From Photobacterium pectinilyticum (GTDB lineage Bacteria; Pseudomonadota; Gammaproteobacteria; Enterobacterales; Vibrionaceae): a stretch of 64,000 bases of DNA. Where the stretch lies: contig NZ_JANEYT010000014.1 in the NCBI RefSeq assembly GCF_024357955.1, positions 1-64,000 on the forward strand. Reading direction: 5' to 3'. Under the pieces are notes generated by a model. The model was not told the origin of the DNA. It saw only the letters and a program-made list of their open reading frames with translations, and did no database searches. Within the stretch, counting starts at the first letter, position 1. Each line of letters starts with the position of its first letter. Made by a program: the position numbers and the translations under genes. This document shows, one piece after another, positions 7,375 to 16,738 of this stretch.

Positions 7375-9567
7375 CTATATAGCAAATGGCTGTAGGCGAA
7401 GATGGTGAATTTCGCTGTTATGCACATTAAGGCTCAGGGAGTTTAACGACACGATGAGTAGCTTCAATGACGTTAGCAGTCGGTAGCTGGCATCAATATC
7501 ATCCTTGCTGTGAGAAAATTGCAAAACGGATTCATTATCCAGACCGATCAGGTAGTGTTGCAGTTCGCCTAGTACATTATCGAGCTGTTGTTGATGAGCG
7601 GTAAGCGCCTCGCTGGTAGTCGGTTCCTCCAGAATAGTCGCCAGTGATTTCAAGATTTTTGAAATATACATTTCCAGCGCTTGTTGATGCGATGACTGAA
7701 GCCAGTTTTGATAACTATCCTCGAAAGCCCTCAGAAGCAGGCAGGCTTTGTATGCACTGGTGATTAGTGCATTGACCTTCGCAGATTCGAGATCCGGATA
7801 TTTGGCCCAGTTAATTCTTCCCATGGCTCGTTCGGCCATTGCCACCGAGCGCAACGGATCTTGCAGGAATTGGAAGCGCTTGTATGGTTTATGGCTCAAT
7901 GGTTGCAAGTTGGACCTTAGCCCCATACGCAGCCGTTGCATCTCTCGTAAAAACGTTGACTCGGGGGTGCCAGAGAAAACAGTATGGTTTACCCAAAATA
8001 CGACTAGCATGACGATGGCAAGCAGCAGCAACTGAAGCAAGGCTTGCTGAATATCGTAGACTGGTGTCAGTTGCATCGCACCGCTGGTCATCATTATCAA
8101 TAACTGGGTACCTATCAAGCGTTGAAGCACTTGTTGAGGTTGGTTGAGCACATACCAAATGCCAAATGCATTGATGAAATAAAACGCCGCAAGCTGCCAC
8201 ACTTCGGTCATCATCGGCATCAGCAATACATATTGGGCCAGGACAAACAATGACCAGGCGAACATGGAAAAAAGCAGGTTCTTGACGTTTGCAAACGGCA
8301 GCGACAATACAATGCTGCTGAGTAGGGCACCGAGCATTACAATCATTGCGCCGCCAGGCATCGGGACATAAATCCACAAGGCAATGCAGATCCAGTTCAC
8401 CAGGAAGACCTTCAATGCCGCGATGGCGCTGTCTGGGCGAAATGCCCAGACAGTCTGATATGGCGCCTTGGCAGGTTTTGCTTGTTTTGACTTAGTTTGT
8501 CCTGCTTCCTCTGCATTGGCGTAGCCCGTGCCCGTTACTGCGCCAAGTGTTGCCACAATGTCATAGTGCAGCTGGTCAATTTGTGTAAGAAGTGAGCCCA
8601 GCATCAGAGTTGTGCCATGAAGATCATGAGTACCTTTTACAGTCATACCTGACTGCCTCGGGGTAATCAATGACACCTTCTTTGGGGTAACTAGAACGCT
8701 TTCTTGTTCAGTTGGCGACGATGCTTCCAGCATGCCCAAGGCGTTATTTACCCTGAGGCTTAGCCTCTCCAGTAAAGATGCTATTTCTGCACATTGTTCC
8801 GGTTCCAACTCGCCTTTACTCTGCTCGCTGAGTTCGGCCAAGTGGCCACATAACAGCGCCCACTGGTTTAGCTGGTCAAGCAAGGTTTGCCATTGTGGGT
8901 AATCCTGGGCGACATGGTAGCTGTCAGCGCTGGCGGCATAGATAAGATCTTCTAAGCGTGTTAATTGCCTCAGGCTATCACCCAGGTTGAGCTCTTTGGT
9001 GAAGGTGCCATGCTCGAAAAGCTCACCGTTGGCGACTTGCAGTTGTTTGTCTTGATTTTCAAAGTACAACCGCAGGGTTGAGATAACGACTGAGCGGCTG
9101 GAGCTTGGCCAAAGCAGGCTGAAGACAAGGGTAAAGCTGAGGATCCCCAGCACGGTTTCCTGTACCCGTAGCACCGCCATGGAGAAGGTAAGCTCTGGTA
9201 ATAGCTGTCCCATGACTATAACCAATGAGCAGACAGCCAAGCAAATAGTCCAGATATAGCCATTTTTGGGATTACCTTGCAGATAGACACAAAGTGCAGC
9301 AAAAAGGCTGTAGCAAAGCAGGAGTGGCAAAGGTTGCTGGGTAAAGACCCCAACTAGCATCAAAGCGGCCACTACCCCAAGTAACGTACCGACAAGGCGG
9401 TGGCGCCCTTTTTTCAGAGAATGCCCAGAGGTTTCGGTTGCAGCCATGACAACAACGGCAAATCCAGCCCAATAAGGTCGATCCCAACCCAGCCAAAGCG
9501 CGCTGACAATGGCCAAGGTTAGGGCAATAGCCACTTTAAGAGGCAAGATACAGCGCTGATTGAGCAT
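7375..9567 (-). CDS. aaeB: FUSC-family efflux protein, AaeB-like
   Basis: 730 residues with two groups of membrane helices: about residues 10-150 and 380-510, each followed by a soluble helical domain. This duplicated layout is that of the aromatic acid exporter AaeB. It would act with the periplasmic adaptor AaeA to pump aromatic carboxylic acids or similar compounds out of the cell. The start ATG has GGAT six to nine bases upstream. It is the last gene of a three-gene operon and begins 9 bases after the adaptor gene. Substrate is inferred from the family and gene order. Confidence 0.85.
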   Translation of the reverse strand: MLNQRCILPLKVAIALTLAIVSALWLGWDRPYWAGFAVVVMAATETSGHSLKKGRHRLVGTLLGVVAALMLVGVFTQQPLPLLLCYSLFAALCVYLQGNPKNGYIWTICLAVCSLVIVMGQLLPELTFSMAVLRVQETVLGILSFTLVFSLLWPSSSRSVVISTLRLYFENQDKQLQVANGELFEHGTFTKELNLGDSLRQLTRLEDLIYAASADSYHVAQDYPQWQTLLDQLNQWALLCGHLAELSEQSKGELEPEQCAEIASLLERLSLRVNNALGMLEASSPTEQESVLVTPKKVSLITPRQSGMTVKGTHDLHGTTLMLGSLLTQIDQLHYDIVATLGAVTGTGYANAEEAGQTKSKQAKPAKAPYQTVWAFRPDSAIAALKVFLVNWICIALWIYVPMPGGAMIVMLGALLSSIVLSLPFANVKNLLFSMFAWSLFVLAQYVLLMPMMTEVWQLAAFYFINAFGIWYVLNQPQQVLQRLIGTQLLIMMTSGAMQLTPVYDIQQALLQLLLLAIVMLVVFWVNHTVFSGTPESTFLREMQRLRMGLRSNLQPLSHKPYKRFQFLQDPLRSVAMAERAMGRINWAKYPDLESAKVNALITSAYKACLLLRAFEDSYQNWLQSSHQQALEMYISKILKSLATILEEPTTSEALTAHQQQLDNVLGELQHYLIGLDNESVLQFSHSKDDIDASYRLLTSLKLLIVSLNSLSLNVHNSEIHHLRLQPFAI

Positions 9568-9576
9568 AGCGGATCC

Positions 9577-10458
9577 TTACTGGGTATCTTGTGGTTGAGA
9601 TTTGTTGATCATGACGGATGCGGTCGCCCCGACGCGAAGCTGGATAGTTTCAGGCAAATCGTCGAGCGTAATTCTGACGGGAATACGCTGGGCAAGACGG
9701 ATCCATTGAAAGTTAGGGTTCACATTAGGAAGCAAGGAGACGCCAGTACTGCCATCTTGGTGGGCGATTCCGTAACCAATGCTATCGACGCGCCCCTGTA
9801 ACGGCTGGTTACGGTATGCCATCAAGGTGACAACCGCTTGTTCTCCGGGGGTGACATCCTGGATGTCTGTTTCCTTGAAGAAGCCTTCGATCCAGAAGCT
9901 GTTTTTATCCACCAGGGCGACGACCGGTTGATTCGCAACGACTTGGCTGCCCACTCGTAGTGTGAGGTTGGTAATAAAGCCGTCCACCGGTGCGGTTACC
10001 TTGGTAAACCCGAGATTGAGTTCGGCTTCTTCACGGGCAGCTTTGGCTACCATCACACCTGCTTGGGCGGATTCAACGGCATTGTTGAGCTGGCTAAGCG
10101 TTAGCTGTGAGATGGAACCGGGCTGGCGGCGAGAGAGTGAATGGCCTCGCTTGGCTTCATCCTGAGCTTTATTTAGTTGGGCTTGTGCTTGTACCAAACT
10201 AGCCTTTGATTTTGCCAGCGCTGCTTTGTATGTACGGGGATCGATTTCGAACAACACATCACCCGCTTTCACTTCGCTGTTGTCACTAATAGGCAGATTA
10301 ATGATCGGGCCGGTGACACGAGGGGTCACCTGAATGATCTGGGCGCGGATTTGACCATCTCGAGTCCATGGGTTGTGTAAATATTGTTGGTATTTCCAGC
10401 CTATAGCGGTAACAGCTAAAAGGAGTAAGCAGGTTGTGATGCTGAAACGTTTAATCAA
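9577..10458 (-). CDS. aaeA: periplasmic adaptor (membrane fusion) protein, AaeA-like
   Basis: About 293 residues. An N-terminal membrane anchor (ITTCLLLLAVTAIGW) is followed by a lipoyl-like half motif (SDNSEVKAGDVLFEIDP), a helical hairpin and a beta-barrel domain (VDGFITNLTLRVGSQV), the order of HlyD/EmrA/AaeA adaptors. The stretch FQWIRLAQRIPVRITLD closely matches E. coli AaeA as remembered. Start: a TTG at 10456-10458 has GGAG six bases upstream; a TTG six codons earlier abuts the aaeX stop but has no ribosome site. It couples the inner-membrane pump to an outer-membrane channel. Confidence 0.86.
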   Translation of the reverse strand: MIKRFSITTCLLLLAVTAIGWKYQQYLHNPWTRDGQIRAQIIQVTPRVTGPIINLPISDNSEVKAGDVLFEIDPRTYKAALAKSKASLVQAQAQLNKAQDEAKRGHSLSRRQPGSISQLTLSQLNNAVESAQAGVMVAKAAREEAELNLGFTKVTAPVDGFITNLTLRVGSQVVANQPVVALVDKNSFWIEGFFKETDIQDVTPGEQAVVTLMAYRNQPLQGRVDSIGYGIAHQDGSTGVSLLPNVNPNFQWIRLAQRIPVRITLDDLPETIQLRVGATASVMINKSQPQDTQ

Positions 10459-10476
10459 AGTAGGCTCCGGGTTCAA

Positions 10477-10692
10477 TTAAGAAGGAAAAACATAGGTACC
10501 GACAATAACGGTGTAGATGATCGTCAATGAGAGCTCTACCAACGGTGGGCTAGCGACATGGCGAAACCAGCGCAGCCGATTAAGCAAATGCACAGTAAGG
10601 GAGGCACAAACCAACCCCAGTAATGCAGCGACCAGCAGCGGGGGAAGGTAAAGATCGCCAAAAGCGACCTCTTTGGGAGCGGCAAAAGGCAC
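10477..10692 (-). CDS. aaeX: DUF1656 small membrane protein, AaeX-like
   Basis: 71 residues with two hydrophobic segments (about 17-36 and 50-67). FGDLYLPPLL at the start is characteristic of DUF1656 proteins, which sit at the head of aaeXAB-type operons; their exact role is unknown. The start is GTG with GAGAG upstream. It is the first gene of the operon and lies next to the divergent LysR regulator gene. Confidence 0.82.
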   Translation of the reverse strand: MPFAAPKEVAFGDLYLPPLLVAALLGLVCASLTVHLLNRLRWFRHVASPPLVELSLTIIYTVIVGTYVFPS

Positions 10693-10776
10693 AGTGTTTC
10701 TCTCGATGTTAGTAGCGAATAACAGATTCTATGAATAAAGTTGCTTCCGATAAACTCACCGAGAAGGAATTTACTA

Positions 10777-10791
10777 GAAACCCTTGGTTTC
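10777..10791. promoter_or_regulatory. dyad in the aaeX/lysR divergent promoter region
   Basis: GAAACC-CTT-GGTTTC is a perfect inverted repeat in the 149-base space between the two start codons. LysR regulators bind dyads in such divergent regions, so this is a candidate operator. The T-N11-A pattern typical of LysR sites is not clear-cut. Confidence 0.3.
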
Positions 10792-10841
10792 GAATGTTGG
10801 TTAAAATAGAATCATATAATTGGTAATAATGGAGCAAGCTG

Positions 10842-11738
10842 TTGGATCGCTTAACCAGTATCGAAATTTTTGTCCGAGCAGTAGAGCTAGGTTCATTTGC
10901 TGCAGTTGCAGAGGAGCGCGGGATCAGTGCTCAAATGGTGGGTAAGCATGTCAGGGGGTTAGAGTCAGCAATTGGTGCAAAGCTATTGACAAAATCTACT
11001 CGATTTCAGAGTTTGACGGCTGCGGGTGAACAGTATTATCAGCGGTGCCTGATCGTGCTGGCGGAGTTGAAAGCGGCTCAGGAAGATATCTACCGCAACA
11101 TGAGTGAGCCGACTGGAAGCCTGAAAATCGCAGCGGGGGTGAATTTCGGGATTAAGGCTTTGGCACCAATACTTGCCCAGTTTCAGCAACAATACCCAAA
11201 GCTCGAAATTGATCTTACCCTGGAAAATAGCCCGCCGGATATGAAGAAGGAGGGTTACGATGTTATCTTTCGTGAGCAGTTAGAAGGTTATGATTATTTG
11301 GTCGCAACCAAGTTATGCAGTTATCCAATTATCGCCTGTGCTTCACCGGCCTATTTGCAGCAGTATGGCACTCCGCAACACCCGGATGAGCTTGATCGTC
11401 ACCAATGCTTGCAGAGTAACCTCTCACAAGACCCTCTTAAGTGGCGCTTCTTTGATGGCCAGAAAATCAGTGCACCTAAAGTGACTTCTCGCATTACCAT
11501 GAACAGTGGGCAGGCAAGGCTGGCAGCTGCGTTGGAAGGGGCGGGTATTACCTTGCAACCAATCTTTCAGGTCAGTGACGCGCTGGCAGAAGGATCTATC
11601 CTGCCGATACTGCAAGACTACTCATTACCAGCCATTGATTTGTATATGCTGTATCAGCCCTCGCTGCGTAATACGGCGCGGCTAACGGCATTACAGGCTT
11701 TTGTATGTCAGGCTTTGGCGCCCCATACTGATGACTAA
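10842..11738 (+). CDS. LysR-family regulator, AaeR-like
   Basis: 298 residues. The N-terminal winged helix-turn-helix covers about residues 1-60 (SIEIFVRAVELGSFAAVAEE, then SAQMVGKHVRGLE), followed by the two-lobed effector domain. The start is TTG at 10842 with GGAG seven bases upstream; the nearby ATG is out of frame. Position and direction relative to aaeXAB match E. coli aaeR, so it probably activates the efflux operon when it binds an aromatic acid; that role is inferred from context. Confidence 0.9.
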   Translation: MDRLTSIEIFVRAVELGSFAAVAEERGISAQMVGKHVRGLESAIGAKLLTKSTRFQSLTAAGEQYYQRCLIVLAELKAAQEDIYRNMSEPTGSLKIAAGVNFGIKALAPILAQFQQQYPKLEIDLTLENSPPDMKKEGYDVIFREQLEGYDYLVATKLCSYPIIACASPAYLQQYGTPQHPDELDRHQCLQSNLSQDPLKWRFFDGQKISAPKVTSRITMNSGQARLAAALEGAGITLQPIFQVSDALAEGSILPILQDYSLPAIDLYMLYQPSLRNTARLTALQAFVCQALAPHTDD

Positions 11739-11759
11739 ATCGAACGTAATGTTGTCGCT

Positions 11760-11787
11760 AAGCCAGCAGAGGTCAGCTGCTGGCTTT
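11760..11787 (+). terminator. terminator of the lysR gene
   Basis: AAGCCAGCAG and CTGCTGGCTT form a 10-bp stem with a 7-base loop, then TTTAATTT. It ends the regulator transcript. Confidence 0.72.
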
Positions 11788-11812
11788 TAATTTCCGAATT
11801 GCCAATGCAACA

Positions 11813-12508
11813 TTAAACAATGATCGATGCCGGTGTTTTGAATAGTTGTTCAGGGATGACAGAAAGCCAACCGTTACAACGGGCATACTCTATCAATGAT
11901 GCACGGTTAGTCACACCTATGTCAGAAAAACGCGCGATCAAGTTGGCGATTTGTTTTTCCACTGCTTTTGGGGTTCGGTGAATCAAATGGGCAATCTGCT
12001 TGGTTTGTCGTCCACGCAGCAGCCAAAACAGCACAATTTCCTGGGAAGGTGTTAACTGCATGCGCTCGGGCTTTATGGTGCTGAAAGAAGTTTGGGTACT
12101 GTTTAGTGCCATAATTTCAGCAAAAGAAGCCAAGTTTACCAATTTCCTTAAGTTGGTCGCGCTGAACTGGATTCCCCAAGGTTCGTCATTAATGATGACT
12201 GGTCGCTTTTCAAAAGTGTAAGCATCAAACCCATGTGCGTACTTGTGCACATCAATAGTTGTCACTATCTTTTTTTCTGTTAATGCATGTATGTCTTGCC
12301 GTACAAATTCAGATGCAAATTGGGCTGTATCACATGGTAGATCACGATCAGTGAGGCCCGCTATATCTGAAGGTGCATTGACTAAGTCACGGTAAGCTTT
12401 GTTGGCAAAGGCAAAAATGCCATCCTTAGACTTCAATCCTGCCGGATAAGGGCTGTTCTCTAGCATGTGAATCAGAACGGATAAGTATGTATTATGATCT
12501 ATATTCAC
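11813..12508 (-). CDS. PAS-domain LuxR-type transcriptional regulator
   Basis: 231 residues. Residues ~10-110 look like a PAS sensor domain (DGIFAFANKAYRDLV is the typical beginning). Residues ~155-215 carry a LuxR/FixJ-type helix-turn-helix: LTPSQEIVLFWLLRGRQTKQIAHLIHR, then TPKAVEKQI. No receiver or membrane domain is seen, so it probably senses a small molecule in the cytoplasm. The start is GTG at 12506-12508 with a weak ribosome site. Target genes are not obvious; it could act on the neighbouring cell-wall genes, but nothing in the sequence proves that. Confidence 0.72.
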   Translation of the reverse strand: MNIDHNTYLSVLIHMLENSPYPAGLKSKDGIFAFANKAYRDLVNAPSDIAGLTDRDLPCDTAQFASEFVRQDIHALTEKKIVTTIDVHKYAHGFDAYTFEKRPVIINDEPWGIQFSATNLRKLVNLASFAEIMALNSTQTSFSTIKPERMQLTPSQEIVLFWLLRGRQTKQIAHLIHRTPKAVEKQIANLIARFSDIGVTNRASLIEYARCNGWLSVIPEQLFKTPASIIV

Positions 12509-12595
12509 CCACGCATTTTATCACTCCGATCAAGGAAAGAAAGTAGGATAAATCCCCCTTTTTGATTCGTTTATCAAAAGCCATGTTTATACAAG

Positions 12596-13228
12596 CTACC
12601 ACTGTCGGTAGCCACAGGTGTCGATATGAAAGCGCACACCACTGTAGAGGCCAAGACCCATCTTATTTTTCTTACCAACCGAGTTGTATACACTTTTGAG
12701 GATTTTATGTAGTTCAGCCCGAGAGATATTCCGTATGGGGACGAGATCAAGTGCACAAAAGTCGAGGTGAGAGCTGCGAGGGGCTCCTCCTGCATGTTGG
12801 TTGTACTCTTTACTTCGGTCGCCAGAGACAGGAATAAGCAAGCCTGTTTTGGGCATTACATGCTCTTGAATGAAAAGAAGAGTGCGTGCCATGTTCTTCC
12901 AGACCTTCTCGTCAGGAAGATTGAAAACATTAGTATTGCTCAGCCGCCAATCCGTCCCCTGTAAAAGCACGAGGTGGAGAGGTATGCCTTCTTTTACCCC
13001 TTTATCGAGGAAATATTCGTGTCCTTTCTGAATATCGGCCTGTTTACCGTTCATTAATACCCAGCCTCGGAATGCAGCAAGGGTTGGTACCTTGAACCCC
13101 TGCACTTCGATGACTAAGTCGCTGTAGTCAAATTCGGTATGAACTTCATAAAGTTTCGATAGATCAACAGCTTCTGCTTTTATGGTGTTCGAAAAAGCTA
13201 AGAATAACGACAATATAATCCACTTCAT
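12596..13228 (-). CDS. exported M15-family peptidoglycan peptidase
   Basis: 210 residues with a signal peptide (MKWIILSLFLAFSNTIKA). The zinc-site pattern of M15 D,D-/L,D-carboxypeptidases is present near the C-terminus: SSHLDFCALDL supplies His and Asp, and VRFHIDTCGYRQW supplies the second His. These enzymes cut stem peptides of peptidoglycan in the periplasm. The start ATG has GGAG six bases upstream. It diverges from the L,D-transpeptidase gene at 13446, so the 217 bases between them hold both promoters and the two may be co-regulated. Confidence 0.77.
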   Translation of the reverse strand: MKWIILSLFLAFSNTIKAEAVDLSKLYEVHTEFDYSDLVIEVQGFKVPTLAAFRGWVLMNGKQADIQKGHEYFLDKGVKEGIPLHLVLLQGTDWRLSNTNVFNLPDEKVWKNMARTLLFIQEHVMPKTGLLIPVSGDRSKEYNQHAGGAPRSSHLDFCALDLVPIRNISRAELHKILKSVYNSVGKKNKMGLGLYSGVRFHIDTCGYRQW

Positions 13229-13445
13229 CTTTTACTCCATACCACTATCCATAGGATATACATCGACAAGATCGTTTAAGTGTAGAATATCTACCTGATA
13301 GGGGTTGAGTCGTTTCTTAAGCCTTTATTTGTAATTATTTATGAAAATCTGTCTGAATTGGTGAGATAAAAAAAACATTAGCATTTAATCTGTTAAAATT
13401 ATGAAGGTAACCTTATCGTAAAAAAATCGCTTTATATTAATAGCC

Positions 13446-14156
13446 ATGATCAAAAAAATACTTCTATTTTTGCTTTTTTCTTCCTTTGCACAGGCTGGTA
13501 CTGTAGAGGAGCATATCGAGAAACTTGCCAGCGAGGTGTATTCAATGGCCTCTTTGGATGGAGTCATTGACTATGCATTGCTTAAACAAGGTGTCGAAGC
13601 TTATATGACCAAAGGCACTGGTGCGAATCCCAATTTGGTGATTATTGACTTTCGTCGCCCTTCAAATGAGAAAAGGTTTTATGTTGTTGATTTGGCTGAT
13701 AAGACGCTGAAGTATCATACCTACACTACCCATGGTATTGAAAGCGGAGGAGCGTATGCTGAACGCTTTTCCAATACGGTAAATTCGAAGCAGACCTCAT
13801 TGGGGGTGTTTAAAACTGCTGAGACGTACTATGGGAAATACGGCTATTCACTCCGTCTTGATGGTTTGTCTGAGGGGATAAATGATAATGCCCGCCGGCG
13901 TTATATCGTGATCCACGGTGCAAACTATGCATCTCCTGATTTTCTGGCGTCGAATAATTTCATTGGCTGGAGTTGGGGCTGCCCAGCACTGCCACCTGAA
14001 AAAAACCGAGAAATTATCGATTTAATCAAAGGTGGTAGCATCATCCTCGCTGCCAATGAAGAGATGATTAGACAGGACTCGTCACCATCCCTGTTGGCAT
14101 CCAATACTTATCATGAGCCTGTGGAAAGCGATAATCGTATTGTGATAAGTCGATAG
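13446..14156 (+). CDS. exported L,D-transpeptidase (YkuD_2-type) domain protein
   Basis: 236 residues with a clear signal peptide (MIKKILLFLLFSSFAQA). The catalytic region RYIVIHGANY ... FIGWSWGCPALP has the His and the nucleophilic Cys expected of L,D-transpeptidases; the surrounding pattern fits the murein L,D-transpeptidase catalytic family of Gram-negatives rather than classical YkuD with SHGC. Such enzymes form or cut cross-links, or attach proteins, in peptidoglycan. It stands opposite an M15 peptidase gene. A stem-loop follows the stop at 14177-14201. Confidence 0.8.
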   Translation: MIKKILLFLLFSSFAQAGTVEEHIEKLASEVYSMASLDGVIDYALLKQGVEAYMTKGTGANPNLVIIDFRRPSNEKRFYVVDLADKTLKYHTYTTHGIESGGAYAERFSNTVNSKQTSLGVFKTAETYYGKYGYSLRLDGLSEGINDNARRRYIVIHGANYASPDFLASNNFIGWSWGCPALPPEKNREIIDLIKGGSIILAANEEMIRQDSSPSLLASNTYHEPVESDNRIVISR

Positions 14157-14176
14157 ACTGTTTCCGCATGGAAGAA

Positions 14177-14201
14177 AAGCCGATGATTAGTTCATCGGCT
14201 T
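14177..14201 (+). terminator. stem-loop after the L,D-transpeptidase gene
   Basis: AAGCCGATGA and TCATCGGCTT form a perfect 10-bp stem with a 5-base loop. The T tail is short, so termination strength is uncertain. Confidence 0.55.
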
Positions 14202-14254
14202 AACGACAGCAAGACAGACTATTTTCTTTCTTTTATTTCCGTTCTGGCACTCTC

Positions 14255-15406
14255 TTACAGAGCGGCTTCTAAAATGGCACGGCTGTCACTGATGGTGATA
14301 TTGCCACGCTCGCCGAGCGCTTTCATACCGTGTCTCTCTAGGCTTGTTACCAGAGTATCGATATCTGCTGTACCTAGTTCTATGTCGCTCAAGCTGGTCG
14401 GTACTTCCATTTGTTTGAAGAAAGCAATGGTGTGGCTAATCGCTTGTTCGATACGCTCATCAGTTGACCCCTCAGTAATGCCAAATACGCGTTCTGCGTA
14501 CTGTAGCAATTTGCCTTCTTTGTCTTCACGGCGTTCTCGCATGACGGCTGGGAGCACAATGCTTAGCGTGCGTGCATGGTCGATACCGTAGTTACCCGTT
14601 AGCTCGTGACCGATCATATGAGTGGTCCAGTCTTGTGGGACACCGACACCAATCAAACCGTTCAATGCTTGTGTTGCGGTCCACATAATGTTGGCACGCA
14701 CATCGATATCGTCAGGCGTAGCAAGCGCTTTAGGTCCTTCTTCGATAAGATTAAGTAGTAGGCCTTCGGCAAAGCGGTCTTGTACTTTAGCATTCGCTGG
14801 GAAAGTGAGATATTGCTCCATCACATGGACATACGCATCAACGACCCCGTTGGCGACCTGGCGTGGAGACAGGCTAAGTGTCGTCGTCGGATCCAGCACG
14901 GCAAACAAAGGCTGAACTTTTGGTGTCATGAAAGCCAATTTGTCTTTTCCGCGGGAAACCACGGCGCCCATGTTACTTTCTGAGCCTGTTGCAGGGAGCG
15001 TCAATACGCAACCTAGTGGCAGCGCGCTTTCGACAGGGTGTTGTTGGGCCAAAATATTCCATGGGTCTTCGCCCTGGTAAGCTGCGGCGGCTGCGATAAA
15101 TTTCGTGCCATCGACCACCGAGCCACCACCAACAGCAAGCAGGTAGTCAAAACCTTCGTCTTTGATTTTTTTTACTGCTTTCATCAGGGTGTCATATTGT
15201 GGGTTAGGCTCAACACCGGCAAATTCCCCCCAGTTATGTTCGCTCAAGGCTGCTTCTACTTGCTCATATACACCGTTTTTCTTAATCGACCCGCCGCCGT
15301 AAATCACCAGGACTTTTTTATCTTGAGGGATATCGTTGGTAATGGCCGCAATTTGGCCTTCACCAAAGTGAATACGGGTAGGGTTCTGGTAAGTAAACTT
15401 GTCCAT
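14255..15406 (-). CDS. yqhD: iron-dependent alcohol dehydrogenase/aldehyde reductase YqhD
   Basis: 383 residues, close to E. coli YqhD (387). Seen: GGGS motif for NADPH binding (VGGGSVVDGTKFIAAAAAY), LTLPATGSESN, and the metal-binding segment with His residues in TTHMIGHELTGNYGIDHA. YqhD reduces many short aldehydes with NADPH and protects against aldehyde stress. GGAG lies seven bases upstream of the ATG. It is divergent from an AraC gene that resembles yqhC, the known activator of yqhD in E. coli. Confidence 0.93.
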   Translation of the reverse strand: MDKFTYQNPTRIHFGEGQIAAITNDIPQDKKVLVIYGGGSIKKNGVYEQVEAALSEHNWGEFAGVEPNPQYDTLMKAVKKIKDEGFDYLLAVGGGSVVDGTKFIAAAAAYQGEDPWNILAQQHPVESALPLGCVLTLPATGSESNMGAVVSRGKDKLAFMTPKVQPLFAVLDPTTTLSLSPRQVANGVVDAYVHVMEQYLTFPANAKVQDRFAEGLLLNLIEEGPKALATPDDIDVRANIMWTATQALNGLIGVGVPQDWTTHMIGHELTGNYGIDHARTLSIVLPAVMRERREDKEGKLLQYAERVFGITEGSTDERIEQAISHTIAFFKQMEVPTSLSDIELGTADIDTLVTSLERHGMKALGERGNITISDSRAILEAAL

Positions 15407-15594
15407 GAGGTATCTCCAGTGTGTGCTGTGATTGTTTATAGCAATATAATGAAACTAGTCTATGCCAATGCTTTGAAAATTGTCATGCTCAAAACTGTTT
15501 AATACTTGCCTAAACCTACTTTTTTGTTCGAAGGGTGACAGCTATTATCTTATGGTGTGTTTTATTGAGCTGAATCGTTAAGCGCTAGTATTTC

Positions 15595-16581
15595 ATGGGT
15601 ACTTGTGCTTTGATTTGTGGTTATAGGCAACGATTAAGTATAAAAGGCGGGGTAAGTGTCGTGGGGTCTTCAGCAGGATTAGTTTCCAGAAAGTGTGTCG
15701 AAAAAGGCGAAGAACTCTGTCATCTCTATGGCTTAGTAACGGAATCTGGAATTGTTGAGTTGGATGTGCCGGGGATCCGGCTATTTCGGATAAATCAGTA
15801 CCATAAGATGACGCCCCAAATGTACCAGCAAGGCGTGGTGGTGATTTTACAGGGTAATAAAGTGGGTCATCTTAATGATTACCGATTTGATTATGACTCA
15901 AACCATTGCCTGATTGTAGCAACACCTTATCCCATTGCCTGTGAGACGTTTGCCTCGCCGGAGGCACCGTTAATTGGATTGGATATAGATTTTGATCTGA
16001 CCATTATCCAAGAACTTGTCGATACTCTTGAGCATCACCAACATAGCGAGATACCAAAATCACAAGATAACGGTCGTGGGGTGGCGGTGACTCAAATTAC
16101 ACCTGATATTAGAGGTTGTATTTGCCGTCTTCTGGGGTGCCTGAAAGATCCGTTGGATGCTCGCGTGTTAGGCAAGCAGTTACTGCGTGAGTTTTATTTC
16201 CACTTGCTCAAAAGTGATCAAGGGCATTTGTTGGCGCAATACTGTAAACAAGATAGTGCACTATCACGGGTGACAAAGGTGATATCTCACGTACAGTCAC
16301 ATTACGATGAAAAGTTGGCAATCAATGATCTGGCAGACATGGCAGGTATGAGCGTGTCTGCCTTTCATCGAGCCTTCAAACAAGTTGTTACGGATCCGCC
16401 TTTGCAGTACATCAAAAAAATCCGTCTGAATAAGGCCAAAACCATGATGTCGCAAGATGGCATGCCGGCAAATGTCGCTGCCTTGAAGGTGGGTTACGAG
16501 AGTCCAACCCAGTTCAGCCGAGAATTCAAGCGTTACTTTGGCGTGCCACCAAGCCGGGTTTCTCATATAGGGTCATTCTAA
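15595..16581 (+). CDS. AraC-family regulator, YqhC-like
   Basis: 328 residues as drawn from ATG 15595; a GTG at 15661 is an alternative start and neither has a convincing ribosome site. The N-terminal sensing domain (AraC_N type, about 40-210) is followed by two helix-turn-helix motifs in the last 100 residues (LAINDLADMAGMSVSAFHRA, then VAALKVGYESPTQFSREF). The domain order and the divergent yqhD gene match YqhC, which activates yqhD in response to aldehydes. Regulation of yqhD is inferred from this arrangement. Confidence 0.86.
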   Translation: MGTCALICGYRQRLSIKGGVSVVGSSAGLVSRKCVEKGEELCHLYGLVTESGIVELDVPGIRLFRINQYHKMTPQMYQQGVVVILQGNKVGHLNDYRFDYDSNHCLIVATPYPIACETFASPEAPLIGLDIDFDLTIIQELVDTLEHHQHSEIPKSQDNGRGVAVTQITPDIRGCICRLLGCLKDPLDARVLGKQLLREFYFHLLKSDQGHLLAQYCKQDSALSRVTKVISHVQSHYDEKLAINDLADMAGMSVSAFHRAFKQVVTDPPLQYIKKIRLNKAKTMMSQDGMPANVAALKVGYESPTQFSREFKRYFGVPPSRVSHIGSF

Positions 16582-16738
16582 CCGCGTTAAGTATTTTCAT
16601 GTGTTTTGAAATTTAAAATCACCAAATAAAACGTTGTTTTTTATTTTAAGGTTGCGTTCAGCTTTATTGTGTACAGTGTGCATTATCAAAACGGCAGCAA
16701 GCACAGCTGCCAATAATATTGAATAAAGGAAATCACAC

